Below the pieces are notes generated by a model. It ran no database searches, was not told the DNA's origin, and saw nothing but the letters and a program-made list of their open reading frames with translations. From Acidimicrobiia bacterium (GTDB lineage: Bacteria > Actinomycetota > Acidimicrobiia > Acidimicrobiales > Acidimicrobilacustridaceae): a stretch of DNA of 24,585 nt. Both the position numbers and the translations under genes were made by a program. Positions 15,345 through 22,854 of this stretch are shown piece by piece (within the stretch, counting starts at the first letter, position 1; the number at the start of each line of letters is the position of its first letter). The DNA lies in assembly GCA_016462055.1 (NCBI GenBank), contig JAEMTX010000004.1, forward strand, positions 1 through 24,585, read 5' to 3'.

Positions 15345-15770
15345 ATGGGATCAAGTCGTTCGCCAGGGGAGCAAGCCGCCGATGAATGGGCAGTTCGAAA
15401 TGTGATCGTGCGCCTAGCGCAGTACGCCGACGGACTTGGTTCGTGTGAGCAGTATGCAGAGCTGTTCACAGTGGACGCAGAGTGGCTTATGCCGAATGCG
15501 CCTCGCCATGGCCGCGCTGACATTCTCGAGGGAAGCATTGCCCGTCGGGCTGAAGGTGGCGTTGGTCCCGGTAGCAATTCTCGCCACATCGTCGCAGCTA
15601 CCGCAGTCGAGTTCACGAATGACGACGAAGCGGTGGCCGACTCTTATTGGGTTTTTTACGTCGAGACAAACACTGCTCCGAAAGCCACGCTGGTTGGCCA
15701 CTATCGCGACATCATCGTGCGAACCGAAGACGGTTGGAAGATGGCGCGCCGCGAGATCACGTTCGGCTGA
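15345..15770 (+). CDS. SnoaL-like (NTF2-fold) protein
   Basis: A 141-residue protein of the SnoaL/NTF2-like type. The helical start (EWAVRNVIVRLAQYADGL), the F-T-V-D-A-E-W strand, SNSRHIVAATAVEF and the terminal YRDIIVRTEDGWKMARREI follow the cone-shaped fold with its open pocket. Such proteins act as isomerases, cyclases, hydratases or dioxygenase small subunits, so the fold alone does not fix a reaction. It has the strongest ribosome binding site of the window, AAGGAGG at 15334-15340, four bases before the ATG. It is the first gene of a unit with a CoA-transferase and a VOC protein, and may process the same substrate. Confidence 0.82.
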   Translation: MGSSRSPGEQAADEWAVRNVIVRLAQYADGLGSCEQYAELFTVDAEWLMPNAPRHGRADILEGSIARRAEGGVGPGSNSRHIVAATAVEFTNDDEAVADSYWVFYVETNTAPKATLVGHYRDIIVRTEDGWKMARREITFG

Positions 15771-15870
15771 GATTCTTCGCCGTCGCTTTCACTACCAACG
15801 GTGGTTCCGGACGCACATCTTGTCCTTCGGCGGTACCGTCAATGACACATTTCTATCTATCGGGGGAACG

Positions 15871-17058
15871 ATGACAGGCGCACTTGATGGCATAAAAATT
15901 CTCGATATCTCAACAGCATTGACGGGCCCTTATCCGGCGGCGTTGCTTGCCGATCAGGGTGCCGATGTCATCAAGATTGAGCGGCCCGGACTTGGCGACC
16001 TCGCTCGTTGGGTCGGCGTTGCTGTGAATGGTGTCTCGGCGCTTTTCCAGGCGTGTAACAGAGGCAAGCGATCAATAGCTCTCGATATGGCGACACCGGA
16101 AGGCCTTGAGATTGTTCGTGAACTCGCTGCTCGCTCCGATGTCGTGATTCAAAACATGCGTCCCGGTGTCGCTGACCGTCTCGGCATCGGGTGGGAGGAA
16201 CTGTCGGCGGGTCGCGACGACCTCGTCTACATCTCATTGTCAGGCTTTGGACAGACCGGTCCCTACGCACATCGAGGCGCCTACGACACGGTCATTCAGG
16301 CCTATGCCGGTCTTGGAACGAACCAAGCCGACCCTGACGACGGAACACCGACATTTCTCCGACAAACAGCGGCCGACAAAATCACTGCCATGTACGCAGT
16401 GCAGGCGATTACCGCTGCGTTATTCGCTCGTGAGCGGGGGATGGGCGGTCAACATGTTGAACTTTCGATGGCCGACTCGGTGGTTTCATTCCTGTGGGCC
16501 GACGCAGCAGGCAACGAGATGATGCTGGATTCCGATGGATCTATGAATTCGAGTTTCGTGCAAGGGTCGAAGCCCTTCCGATTCATTGATGGATTTGGTA
16601 TAGCGACTCCAACTTCCGACGCGGATTTTCACGGCATGTGCGAAGTGCTAGGTGTCGATGGCCACAATGATCCTCGAGTCGCCACGATCGGCGAACGTAG
16701 GAAGCACCCAGAAATTAGCGGCGAGATCATGTCGAAGTGCCATGAGGTCGCTGGTCAGTTCACCTGCACCGAGATTTCTGAACGCATGGAAGCGGCGAAC
16801 GTTCCATTCGCTCTTGTAGTTGCGCCGCAAGATCTTCCTAACGACGTTCACGCCATTGCGATCGGTCTGTTCGAAGAATTTGATCACCCTGTTGCCGGAA
16901 GGGTTCGTCAGCCTCGACACCCTGCGCAGTTCCTGGGCACACCGGCAACGTTGCAAACTGTCTCGCCAACCCTCGGTCAGCAGACCGACGAAATACTCGC
17001 CGAGTTGGGCCGAGCCGATTCAATCGAAGAACTCCGACGGAACGGAATTGTTTTCTGA
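15871..17058 (+). CDS. CaiB/BaiF family CoA-transferase
   Basis: A 395-residue class III CoA-transferase. The N-terminus is LDGIKILDISTALTGPYPAA, followed by LADQGADVIKIERPGLGD (27-43), NRGKRSIALD (63-72) and the region GAYDTVIQAYAGL, whose Asp139 matches the catalytic aspartate that carries the CoA thioester anhydride. It would transfer CoA between carboxylic acids without ATP, or act as an acyl-CoA racemase, a related branch. The start at 15871 is chosen because GGGGGAA lies three to four bases before it and the family N-terminus begins there; the frame stays open further upstream but only in antisense-like composition overlapping the SnoaL gene. The stop overlaps the VOC start by one base. 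Confidence 0.9.
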   Translation: MTGALDGIKILDISTALTGPYPAALLADQGADVIKIERPGLGDLARWVGVAVNGVSALFQACNRGKRSIALDMATPEGLEIVRELAARSDVVIQNMRPGVADRLGIGWEELSAGRDDLVYISLSGFGQTGPYAHRGAYDTVIQAYAGLGTNQADPDDGTPTFLRQTAADKITAMYAVQAITAALFARERGMGGQHVELSMADSVVSFLWADAAGNEMMLDSDGSMNSSFVQGSKPFRFIDGFGIATPTSDADFHGMCEVLGVDGHNDPRVATIGERRKHPEISGEIMSKCHEVAGQFTCTEISERMEAANVPFALVVAPQDLPNDVHAIAIGLFEEFDHPVAGRVRQPRHPAQFLGTPATLQTVSPTLGQQTDEILAELGRADSIEELRRNGIVF

Positions 17059-17459
17059 TGGCAACCACTAAGCAGAACGTCAGCGGTTATTCGCATATCG
17101 CAATTGTGTGTACTGATCTCGTTGCCGCGCGGGCATTTTATTGCGGGCTGTTCGGATTCGAGGAACTGCCTCGACCAGATTTTGGAGTTCCAGGCATGTG
17201 GCTACGCGTTGGTTCTCTGCAGCTTCACTTCTTGGAGCATGAAACAATGCCGATCCCCGGTCCCGGCTTTCCACACTTTGCATTACACATCGAGTACGAC
17301 CAGTGGGATGAAATCATTGGTCTGTTGAAGAGCAACTCTGTTGCGTTCCTATCGGAACCCTCAGAGCGTTCTGATTTCGGCATTGCTGTGCGCGCAGCGT
17401 TTGTCCTCGATCCGAGCGGAAACGTCGTTGAACTTACCGATGTCGGGCCGCTCGCATGA
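17058..17459 (+). CDS. VOC family (glyoxalase/dioxygenase-fold) protein
   Basis: A 133-residue single-chain vicinal-oxygen-chelate protein. Metal-ligand positions are present: His13 in YSHIAIV, His73 in FPHFALHI and Glu125 in GNVVELTD. This supports a real metal site rather than a binding-only paralogue. Known members are glyoxalases, epimerases such as methylmalonyl-CoA epimerase, extradiol dioxygenases and resistance proteins. Being translationally coupled (TGATG) to a CoA-transferase makes an epimerase or an acyl-CoA-related role attractive, though that is inference. Its stop is only four bases from the stop of the converging aldo/keto reductase. Confidence 0.87.
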   Translation: MATTKQNVSGYSHIAIVCTDLVAARAFYCGLFGFEELPRPDFGVPGMWLRVGSLQLHFLEHETMPIPGPGFPHFALHIEYDQWDEIIGLLKSNSVAFLSEPSERSDFGIAVRAAFVLDPSGNVVELTDVGPLA

Positions 17460-17463
17460 TCGG

Positions 17464-18405
17464 TTAGTCCAGGGCGAGGTCGAGCGCGGCACGATCTTCT
17501 TCGGTCGGGGTCCACAGTCCGGCCCCGACGTTGGCTGCGACCTGTTCTGGGCTCGTTGCCCCAGCGATGACGGATGCGATTGCTGGTCGAGAGGCAAGAC
17601 CGCCGAGTGCTACCTGCAGAAGACTGAGCCCGCGCTCATTCGCGAATGCAGCGATTGTCTCAACCTTGTCGAAGTTTGCATCCGACAACATTGCGTCCAT
17701 ATGCCAGGCCGCAATGCGTCCGTCGGCGGGAGCAGCCACTCCTCGTTGGTACTTGCCAGTGAGAAGTCCACTGGCAAGCGGGAAGTACGGCAATTGGCCA
17801 AGGCCAAATCGCTCGCATGCGGGAAGCACGTCAGATTCGGCAGTTCGCTCAATGAGGTTGTAATGGTTCTGGGCGCTGATGAACCGCACTGTCCCATTTG
17901 TTCGGGCGATCCATTCGGCATCAGCAATCTGCCAGCCGGCAAAGTTTGAGTTCCCGATGTAGCGGACCTTGCCCTCGTTCACCAGCTCAGTGAGCGCAGA
18001 AAGGGTCTCTTCGATCGGAGTTGTCGGATCGGGCATGTGGATTTGGTACAGATCGATGTAGTCGGTCTTCAGTCGTGTGAGAGATCGCTCGACCGCTTTG
18101 CGGATATAGCGGCGAGATCCACGAGAACCCCAGTCGGGACCATTGGCTCCGCGAAGGTCGCTTCCGAACTTCGTAGCGATGACTGTCTCGTCGCGCCGAG
18201 AGCCGAGCGCTGCACCGAGGAAGATCTCAGAATCGCCGTAGGAATCCGAAGTGTCGAAGAGCGTGATCCCGTGATCGAGAGCAGCCCCTACGACTCGCTC
18301 GGTCGCCGCAGCATCGATCCGCATCCCGAAGTTGTTGCAGCCGATACCAATCTTCGAGACCCTGAGGCCGCTAACGCCAAGATTGCGGTAGGTCATTTCT
18401 GTCAT
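17464..18405 (-). CDS. Aldo/keto reductase
   Basis: A 313-residue NAD(P)H-dependent aldo/keto reductase of normal length with the full catalytic tetrad: Asp51 and Tyr56 (FDTSDSYGDSE), Lys79 (VIATKFG) and His123 (LYQIHMPD). GKVRYIGNSNFAGWQ is the conserved mid-barrel segment of the AKR11/YghZ-like bacterial branch. It reduces aldehydes or ketones, or oxidises alcohols, in the cytoplasm. It lies 13 bases downstream of the luciferase-like gene, whose TAA is followed at once by this gene's ribosome binding site AAGAAGGA, so the two are co-transcribed. The pair could handle a shared alcohol/carbonyl step. Confidence 0.92.
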   Translation of the reverse strand: MTEMTYRNLGVSGLRVSKIGIGCNNFGMRIDAAATERVVGAALDHGITLFDTSDSYGDSEIFLGAALGSRRDETVIATKFGSDLRGANGPDWGSRGSRRYIRKAVERSLTRLKTDYIDLYQIHMPDPTTPIEETLSALTELVNEGKVRYIGNSNFAGWQIADAEWIARTNGTVRFISAQNHYNLIERTAESDVLPACERFGLGQLPYFPLASGLLTGKYQRGVAAPADGRIAAWHMDAMLSDANFDKVETIAAFANERGLSLLQVALGGLASRPAIASVIAGATSPEQVAANVGAGLWTPTEEDRAALDLALD

Positions 18406-18418
18406 GTCGAATTCCTTC

Positions 18419-19300
18419 TTAGATTCCGAGTGCGTCGCGAGTGCGATTGAGCTCTGTCACGTCTGTTGTTGTTGGCACGAGAAACAATTCATCGCAACCT
18501 AGCGATTCAAGCGTTGACACTGACTCACGAAGTAATTCCGCGGTCGAGGTGGAGAGCATTCCCGCCATCATTGTTCCGAGCTCTTCGCCGAAGATTTTCA
18601 TATAGGAGTAGCCGTAGTCATAGAGGCGCTGTTGAGCATCATCGCCGAGGGCGTACCAAAGACTGGCTGAAATATGAGGAGCGTCGGAGCGTCCCTCAGC
18701 GGACCATGCCTCGCGGATGCGTGTAAATGCGGCCTCGGTTGCGGCGGGATCGATCCCGAAGACAGTTGATCCGTCGTCGACGCCAATCGCCCATTTGGCG
18801 GCACGGGCAAGCGCCTTGGGACCCATGGCTCCGGCAACGAAGGGAGGGCCGCCAGCCTGAACCGGGGGTGGTCCCACGGGATCAGCATCCTCGAAAGGCG
18901 GTTCCCCTGACCACACGCGACGCATGGTTTCAACTTGTTCGTCCATTCGCGACCATCGGCGGTCGAAGGAGCCGTTAATAGCTCGATAGTCGTGCTCGCG
19001 TCCGCCTACGCCAATGCCGACAGTGAGCCGGCCGGCTGAGAGTTGATCGACAGAAGCCAATTGCTTGGCGACATCGACGGCGTCGTGCGCCGGCAGAACG
19101 ATAATCGTGGTCCACAGCCGAACTCGTTGAGTGATGGCGGCGGCGGCTGAGAGCTCCACGATCCATGAATGGCTCGGATAGGTGACTCGCTCGGGCACGG
19201 CGAGGCTTGACCACGGGCCCTGATCGATGGCTTGGCACCAAGCGAGCGTCTCGGACCGACCGTGAGCAATCATCGTCGGCATCGTCATCGCAATATCCAT
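18419..19300 (-). CDS. LLM class flavin-dependent oxidoreductase (probably F420-dependent), second
   Basis: A 293-residue luciferase-like oxidoreductase. It shows an N-terminal strand, VRLWTTIIVLPAHDAVDVAK, then LASVDQLSAGRLTVGIGVGG (the family's typical flavin-binding stretch), RRWSRMDEQVETMRRVW and PPFVAGAMGPKALARAAKW. It is shorter than the first such gene and from a different subgroup. Oxidation or reduction with F420 is likely; substrate unknown. The ATG at 19300 lacks a recognisable ribosome binding site, and the sequence just upstream forms the large inverted repeat at 19308-19353. It is first in a two-gene unit with the aldo/keto reductase and divergent from a P450. Confidence 0.88.
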   Translation of the reverse strand: MDIAMTMPTMIAHGRSETLAWCQAIDQGPWSSLAVPERVTYPSHSWIVELSAAAAITQRVRLWTTIIVLPAHDAVDVAKQLASVDQLSAGRLTVGIGVGGREHDYRAINGSFDRRWSRMDEQVETMRRVWSGEPPFEDADPVGPPPVQAGGPPFVAGAMGPKALARAAKWAIGVDDGSTVFGIDPAATEAAFTRIREAWSAEGRSDAPHISASLWYALGDDAQQRLYDYGYSYMKIFGEELGTMMAGMLSTSTAELLRESVSTLESLGCDELFLVPTTTDVTELNRTRDALGI

Positions 19301-19307
19301 GGGTTTG

Positions 19308-19353
19308 TCCAGTCTTTTAAGAGCCAGCCGGAGAGTACTTCGGCAAGACTGGA
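19308..19353. promoter_or_regulatory. Long interrupted inverted repeat between luciferase-like gene and P450
   Basis: TCCAGTCTT (19308-19316) pairs perfectly with AAGACTGGA (19345-19353). Inside, GCCGGAG (19327-19333) pairs with CTTCGGC (19338-19344), including one G-T, around an AGTA loop. The inner and outer right arms are contiguous, and the left side has a 10-base bulge, giving 16 paired positions. On the minus strand it ends seven bases before the ATG at 19300, which has no clear ribosome binding site. It could be an RNA leader structure or a paired operator for the divergent genes. Confidence 0.5.
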
Positions 19354-19391
19354 AGGAGCGACCGGCGCCGGGGGTGTCGAGGGGGTTCCAA

Positions 19392-20603
19392 GTGGCTGCA
19401 ATCGATCTTTACAATCCGGACACGTATCTCGACGGTGCACCGCACGAAGAGTTCACGCGCTTGCGTCGAGAGGATCCGGTGCATTGGCAGGACATTCCCG
19501 GTCAAGCTGGCTACTGGGCGGTGCTCAAGCACGCTGACGTTGTCCATGTTTCGCGTAACCCGAATGTTTTTTGTTGTGAAGCCGGGGGAGTTGTTCTCGA
19601 AGATTTGGACCCAGAGAGACTTTCCCGGATGCGAGACATGCTGCTGTCGATGGATCCGCCGCGACATATTTCGTATCGAAAACCACTGGCACCGGAATTT
19701 GCGCAACGAGTGATTGCTGGTATGGAGACGCAAATCCGACAGATCACAGTCGACATATTTGAAGCGGTTGGCGATAACTCCGATGTGGAGTTTGTTCATG
19801 ACATGGTTGGGCCGTTGCCGACTCAAGTGATTGGGCAACTATTTGGTTTGCCAGAAAAGGATTGGGAGTGGCTTCATCGGCTTTCTCAGATGAATACGAG
19901 TGGTCAAGATCCCGATCTCAATCCTGATGGCGATCTGTCTGAGGCGGGCAGCGCCGATTCATCAATGCAAATGGCGATGTACGGAATGGCCTTCGCTGAA
20001 TCGCGCCGAGCAGTCACTCCGCAAGGCGATCTGATGGACGTGATCCTCGGTCAGGAATTCAACGGTCGACTTCTCACCGATGGCGATATTGGAAGTCTCC
20101 TTGTTCAGATGATCACGGCGGGCAACGACACAACGGTAACGATGATGGCGGGCGGACTTTGGGCCTTGCTCGAGCACCCTTTACAACTGCAGATGCTTCG
20201 AGATGATCCATCGCTACTTCCGGGAGCCATCGAGGAAATCCTGCGTTGGTTCAGTCCTCTTCACTATTTCCGCCGCACTGCGAGCGAGGACACGGAAATC
20301 TCCGGGACAAAGATCGCCAAGGGAGACAAGGTCGCCATGTATTACACATCGGCAAATCGCGATGAGGCTATTTTTGCCGACTCGCAAGCCTTTGACATCA
20401 CGAGGTCGCCCAATCCTCAACTGTCATTCGGTATCGGCGAGCATTTCTGTCTCGGCGTGCACTTAGCTCGCCTCGAAGGTCGAATTTTCTTCGAAGAGCT
20501 CCTACGGCGATTCGGAACGATTGAACTCAATGGACCAACTGAGCGGGTTCGTTCAAATCTCAATAATGGTGTGAAGCGCCTCCCAGTACATCTTTCACGA
20601 TGA
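19392..20603 (+). CDS. Cytochrome P450 monooxygenase
   Basis: A 403-residue soluble bacterial P450. Motifs are the B'-C region SMDPPRHISYRK (86-97), the I-helix oxygen-activation site AGNDTT (243-248), the K-helix ExxR (Glu282-Arg285) and the heme-ligand loop FGIGEHFCLG with Cys353. It would hydroxylate a C-H bond with electrons from a ferredoxin; no ferredoxin gene is in the window. The MDPPRH signature is shared with the mycobacterial CYP125/CYP142/CYP124-type enzymes that oxidise sterol and branched lipid chains, though this alone does not set the family. The GTG at 19392 is chosen for GAGGGGG six bases upstream; in-frame alternatives are at 19374 and 19299. It heads the amidohydrolase-cupin unit. 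Confidence 0.93.
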   Translation: MAAIDLYNPDTYLDGAPHEEFTRLRREDPVHWQDIPGQAGYWAVLKHADVVHVSRNPNVFCCEAGGVVLEDLDPERLSRMRDMLLSMDPPRHISYRKPLAPEFAQRVIAGMETQIRQITVDIFEAVGDNSDVEFVHDMVGPLPTQVIGQLFGLPEKDWEWLHRLSQMNTSGQDPDLNPDGDLSEAGSADSSMQMAMYGMAFAESRRAVTPQGDLMDVILGQEFNGRLLTDGDIGSLLVQMITAGNDTTVTMMAGGLWALLEHPLQLQMLRDDPSLLPGAIEEILRWFSPLHYFRRTASEDTEISGTKIAKGDKVAMYYTSANRDEAIFADSQAFDITRSPNPQLSFGIGEHFCLGVHLARLEGRIFFEELLRRFGTIELNGPTERVRSNLNNGVKRLPVHLSR

Positions 20604-20637
20604 CACCACGCAGTTTTCACGATGACAGCGCGCAGTT
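20594..20637 (+). repeat. 22-bp tandem duplication at the P450 stop codon
   Basis: The unit TTCACGATGACA(CCA/GCG)CGCAGTT occurs twice in direct succession (20594-20615 and 20616-20637) with 20 of 22 bases the same. The first copy contains the last codons and stop of the P450; the second lies in the gap before the amidohydrolase. It looks like a slippage duplication that has begun to drift. Confidence 0.8.
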
Positions 20638-20664
20638 CGGCGCAAGAATGAAAGGATCGAAGAC

Positions 20665-22329
20665 ATGACATCACTAGTAATCAAGGGTGGGACCGTTGTT
20701 GACGGCACGGGCAGCGAACGATTTGCCGCTGACGTACTCGTCGAGAACGGACGAATCCTTGCAATCGGTACCGCACTCAAGGGCGATTCGGAACTTGACG
20801 CTGCGGGTTGCATCGTCGCTCCAGGGTTCATTGACATTCATACTCACTATGACGCGCAGGTATTTTGGGATCCTTCGCTAACTCCATCGAGTTTCCATGG
20901 AGTTACAACGGTGATCGCTGGCAACTGCGGGTTCTCGATTGCACCTACTCGGCCTGAACACCACGACCTCATTGCACGAACCTTGGAGAATGTCGAAGAC
21001 ATGGATGTTGCTGCGTTGGCAGCGGGTGTTCCGTGGAACTTCGTGACGTTCCCCGAATATCTTGCGGCAGTGAGCGATCTTCCCTTGTCGCTCAATTTCA
21101 CGGCGTATATCGGACACACGGCGCTCCGGCTTTTCGTCATGGGCGACGACGCATACGAGCGTGCTGCTACCGCCGAGGAAATTGATCAGATGGTGACAGT
21201 CCTCACCGAGGCTCTCGATGCTGGAGCGGCGGGCTTTGCCACCAGCGTTGCTCCAACCCATCGGGGTGTTGACGGAAAGCCGATTCCGTCGCGTTTTGCC
21301 GAGCGCGTCGAGTTGGAAGCGTTGTTTGACTGTGTGGGGCGGGTCGGAAAGGGAGTGGTCGAAGTTACCCCCGGCGAGATACTTCCTCTCGGCGATATCT
21401 ACGATCTTCAGCTTCAATCGGGAGCCCCATTCACGATCACCGCGCTCTTGAGCACGCCGTCAATGACGCACCGAAACTTCGTGGATCTCAACCGGGCTCG
21501 CTGGGAAAGCGGAGCAAATGTTTGGCCTCAGGTAACGCCGCGCCCGCTTGCGTTCGCTATGTCGCTGGCCGAGCCATTCACGTTCAATGTGAATGGCAAA
21601 TTTGCGGAATTGATGTCTGGCGACCTGAAGAGCCGAAGAGCGGCGTATGAAGATCGCGCTTGGCGTGATGAAGTACGCGAAGTCTGGTCGACGGGAACAT
21701 TCATGGTCCCTCGCTGGGAAACATTTGAAATCGATGAATGCCCCGCAGACCGCTCCCTCGAAGGCAGGAAAATCGCCGAGATCGCCGCAGAACGAGACTC
21801 TGATCCGTTCGATCTCGTGCTTGATCTCGCTTTAGAGGAACCCGACCTTCTTCTGCGAGTTCGGTGCGTCGTGGCGAACGACGATCCCACAGAAGTCGCC
21901 TTCCTCATTTCCGAGGACCATTGCGCTTTTGGTCTGTCCGATGCCGGCGCGCATGTGGGCCAGTTGTGTGACGCACCGCAGGCAACCGATCTACTCGGAA
22001 ACTGGGTTCGCGATCGCGCAGTCATGACCATCGAACAGGCAGTTCATCGACTCACGAAGTCACAAGCCGATCTTTTTCATCTCGTTGACCGCGGCGAACT
22101 CCGTGTGGGTGCGTGGGCCGACATCGTCGTCTTCGACCCAACGACCGTTGCCCCGGGACCAATTCGGCGAATTGCTGACTTCCCGGCTGGCTCGGAACGC
22201 CTGACGGCAGATCAGCCGGCAGGGGTCCGTCACGTTCTCGTGAACGGCGTGCCGATCAGGGTGGACGAGAAGCAGGTCGATGCCAATATCGCTCCGGGTC
22301 AGATCGCAAAGATCGGTTCGCATCGCTGA
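20665..22329 (+). CDS. Amidohydrolase family protein (D-aminoacylase-like)
   Basis: A 554-residue metal-dependent hydrolase. The N-terminal beta-sandwich strand LVIKGGTVVDGTG and APGFIDIHTHYD (His59, His61, Asp63) are the hallmark of the D-aminoacylase/amidohydrolase-3 group. GNCGFSIAP contains the metal-bridging Cys88, and GHTALR, then LSDAGAHVGQLCDAP with the catalytic-type Asp, complete the barrel. The C-terminal RGELRVGAWADIVVFDP closes the fold. I do not see the H-x-R segment typical of true D-aminoacylases, so the substrate may be a cyclic or aryl amide, lactone or similar. The ATG at 20665 has AAAGGA about nine bases upstream. It is 61 bases after the P450 and 41 before the cupin. Confidence 0.88.
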   Translation: MTSLVIKGGTVVDGTGSERFAADVLVENGRILAIGTALKGDSELDAAGCIVAPGFIDIHTHYDAQVFWDPSLTPSSFHGVTTVIAGNCGFSIAPTRPEHHDLIARTLENVEDMDVAALAAGVPWNFVTFPEYLAAVSDLPLSLNFTAYIGHTALRLFVMGDDAYERAATAEEIDQMVTVLTEALDAGAAGFATSVAPTHRGVDGKPIPSRFAERVELEALFDCVGRVGKGVVEVTPGEILPLGDIYDLQLQSGAPFTITALLSTPSMTHRNFVDLNRARWESGANVWPQVTPRPLAFAMSLAEPFTFNVNGKFAELMSGDLKSRRAAYEDRAWRDEVREVWSTGTFMVPRWETFEIDECPADRSLEGRKIAEIAAERDSDPFDLVLDLALEEPDLLLRVRCVVANDDPTEVAFLISEDHCAFGLSDAGAHVGQLCDAPQATDLLGNWVRDRAVMTIEQAVHRLTKSQADLFHLVDRGELRVGAWADIVVFDPTTVAPGPIRRIADFPAGSERLTADQPAGVRHVLVNGVPIRVDEKQVDANIAPGQIAKIGSHR

Positions 22330-22334
22330 CGGCG

Positions 22335-22340
22335 TATTAT
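22335..22340 (+). promoter_or_regulatory. Candidate -10 element upstream of cupin
   Basis: TATTAT differs from the TATAAT consensus by one base and lies 30 bases before the cupin GTG, directly after the amidohydrolase stop. No good -35 is visible at 16-18 bases upstream. It may provide extra transcription of the cupin inside the unit. Confidence 0.35.
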
Positions 22341-22370
22341 GCAGACACAACATCCAAAGGGAGACCACTC

Positions 22371-22832
22371 GTGACAATCATCGATGCAAATGCCCCCGAA
22401 GCACTCCATCTCGCAGCTGACGACCTCCCTTGGGTAGAAATTGGCGGAGGCAACAAACTTCGCGTCCTCCAAGTGAAGATCGAAGAAGGTCTTTGGATTG
22501 TCGAGAACATCTTTCAGAAGGGCTTCGAGGTTCAAGCTCACCGCCACACCGGGCCGGTGTGGGGTTACACCGTGCGTGGAGGTTGGAAGTACAAGGAATA
22601 CGACTACGTGAATCGCGCCGGTTCCTTCCTTTACGAACCAGCAGGCTCAGTTCACACGTTGCAGTGCATCGAGGACGATACGCAGGTGTGGTTCCACATG
22701 TACGGATCGAATATCAACCTTGATGCCGACGGGAACGTCGAGTCGGTTACCGACGGCGCCGGATCATTGGCGGGCTACTACGCGCTGTGTGAAGCACAGG
22801 GGCTCCCGCGCCCGAATGTCATCGGCGCCTAA
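22371..22832 (+). CDS. Cupin-domain protein, 2,4'-dihydroxyacetophenone dioxygenase-like
   Basis: A 153-residue single-cupin protein. The first cupin motif is QAHRHTGPVWGYTVRGGWKY, with His57 and His59 as metal ligands; the second is AGSVHTL with His95. The VWGYTVRG-x-W-x-Y-x-E-Y pattern is that of the 2,4'-dihydroxyacetophenone dioxygenase-type family, whose founding member cleaves a C-C bond next to a ketone using iron and oxygen. Many relatives are uncharacterised, so the reaction here is inference. The start is GTG at 22371 with AAAGGGAGA six bases upstream. It is last in the P450-amidohydrolase unit and ends ten bases before the converging hydrolase. Confidence 0.83.
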   Translation: MTIIDANAPEALHLAADDLPWVEIGGGNKLRVLQVKIEEGLWIVENIFQKGFEVQAHRHTGPVWGYTVRGGWKYKEYDYVNRAGSFLYEPAGSVHTLQCIEDDTQVWFHMYGSNINLDADGNVESVTDGAGSLAGYYALCEAQGLPRPNVIGA

Positions 22833-22838
22833 ATCGCA

Positions 22839-22854
22839 GAGTTCATAAGAACTC
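22839..22854. terminator. Convergent hairpin at the hydrolase stop codon
   Basis: GAGTTC (22839-22844) and GAACTC (22849-22854) form a perfect 6-bp stem with an ATAA loop, spanning the TGA of the minus-strand hydrolase and lying seven bases after the cupin stop. No T-run follows, so a bidirectional terminator role rests on symmetry and position. Confidence 0.4.

Noticed and set aside
17446..17490. Possible terminator stem at the VOC/aldo-keto reductase junction
   Set aside because: The arms GGCCGCTCG and CGAGCGCGGC pair only with a bulge across about 26 bases; too weak to call.
17341..17949. 202-codon open frame on the plus strand, cysteine-rich
   Set aside because: It overlaps the VOC gene's end and the aldo/keto reductase in antisense. 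The cysteines come from reverse-reading of common codons, not from a metal-binding pattern.
19299..19391. Longer P450 start that would place the inverted repeat inside coding sequence
   Set aside because: The extra residues are not P450-like, and the GTG at 19392 has a good ribosome binding site.
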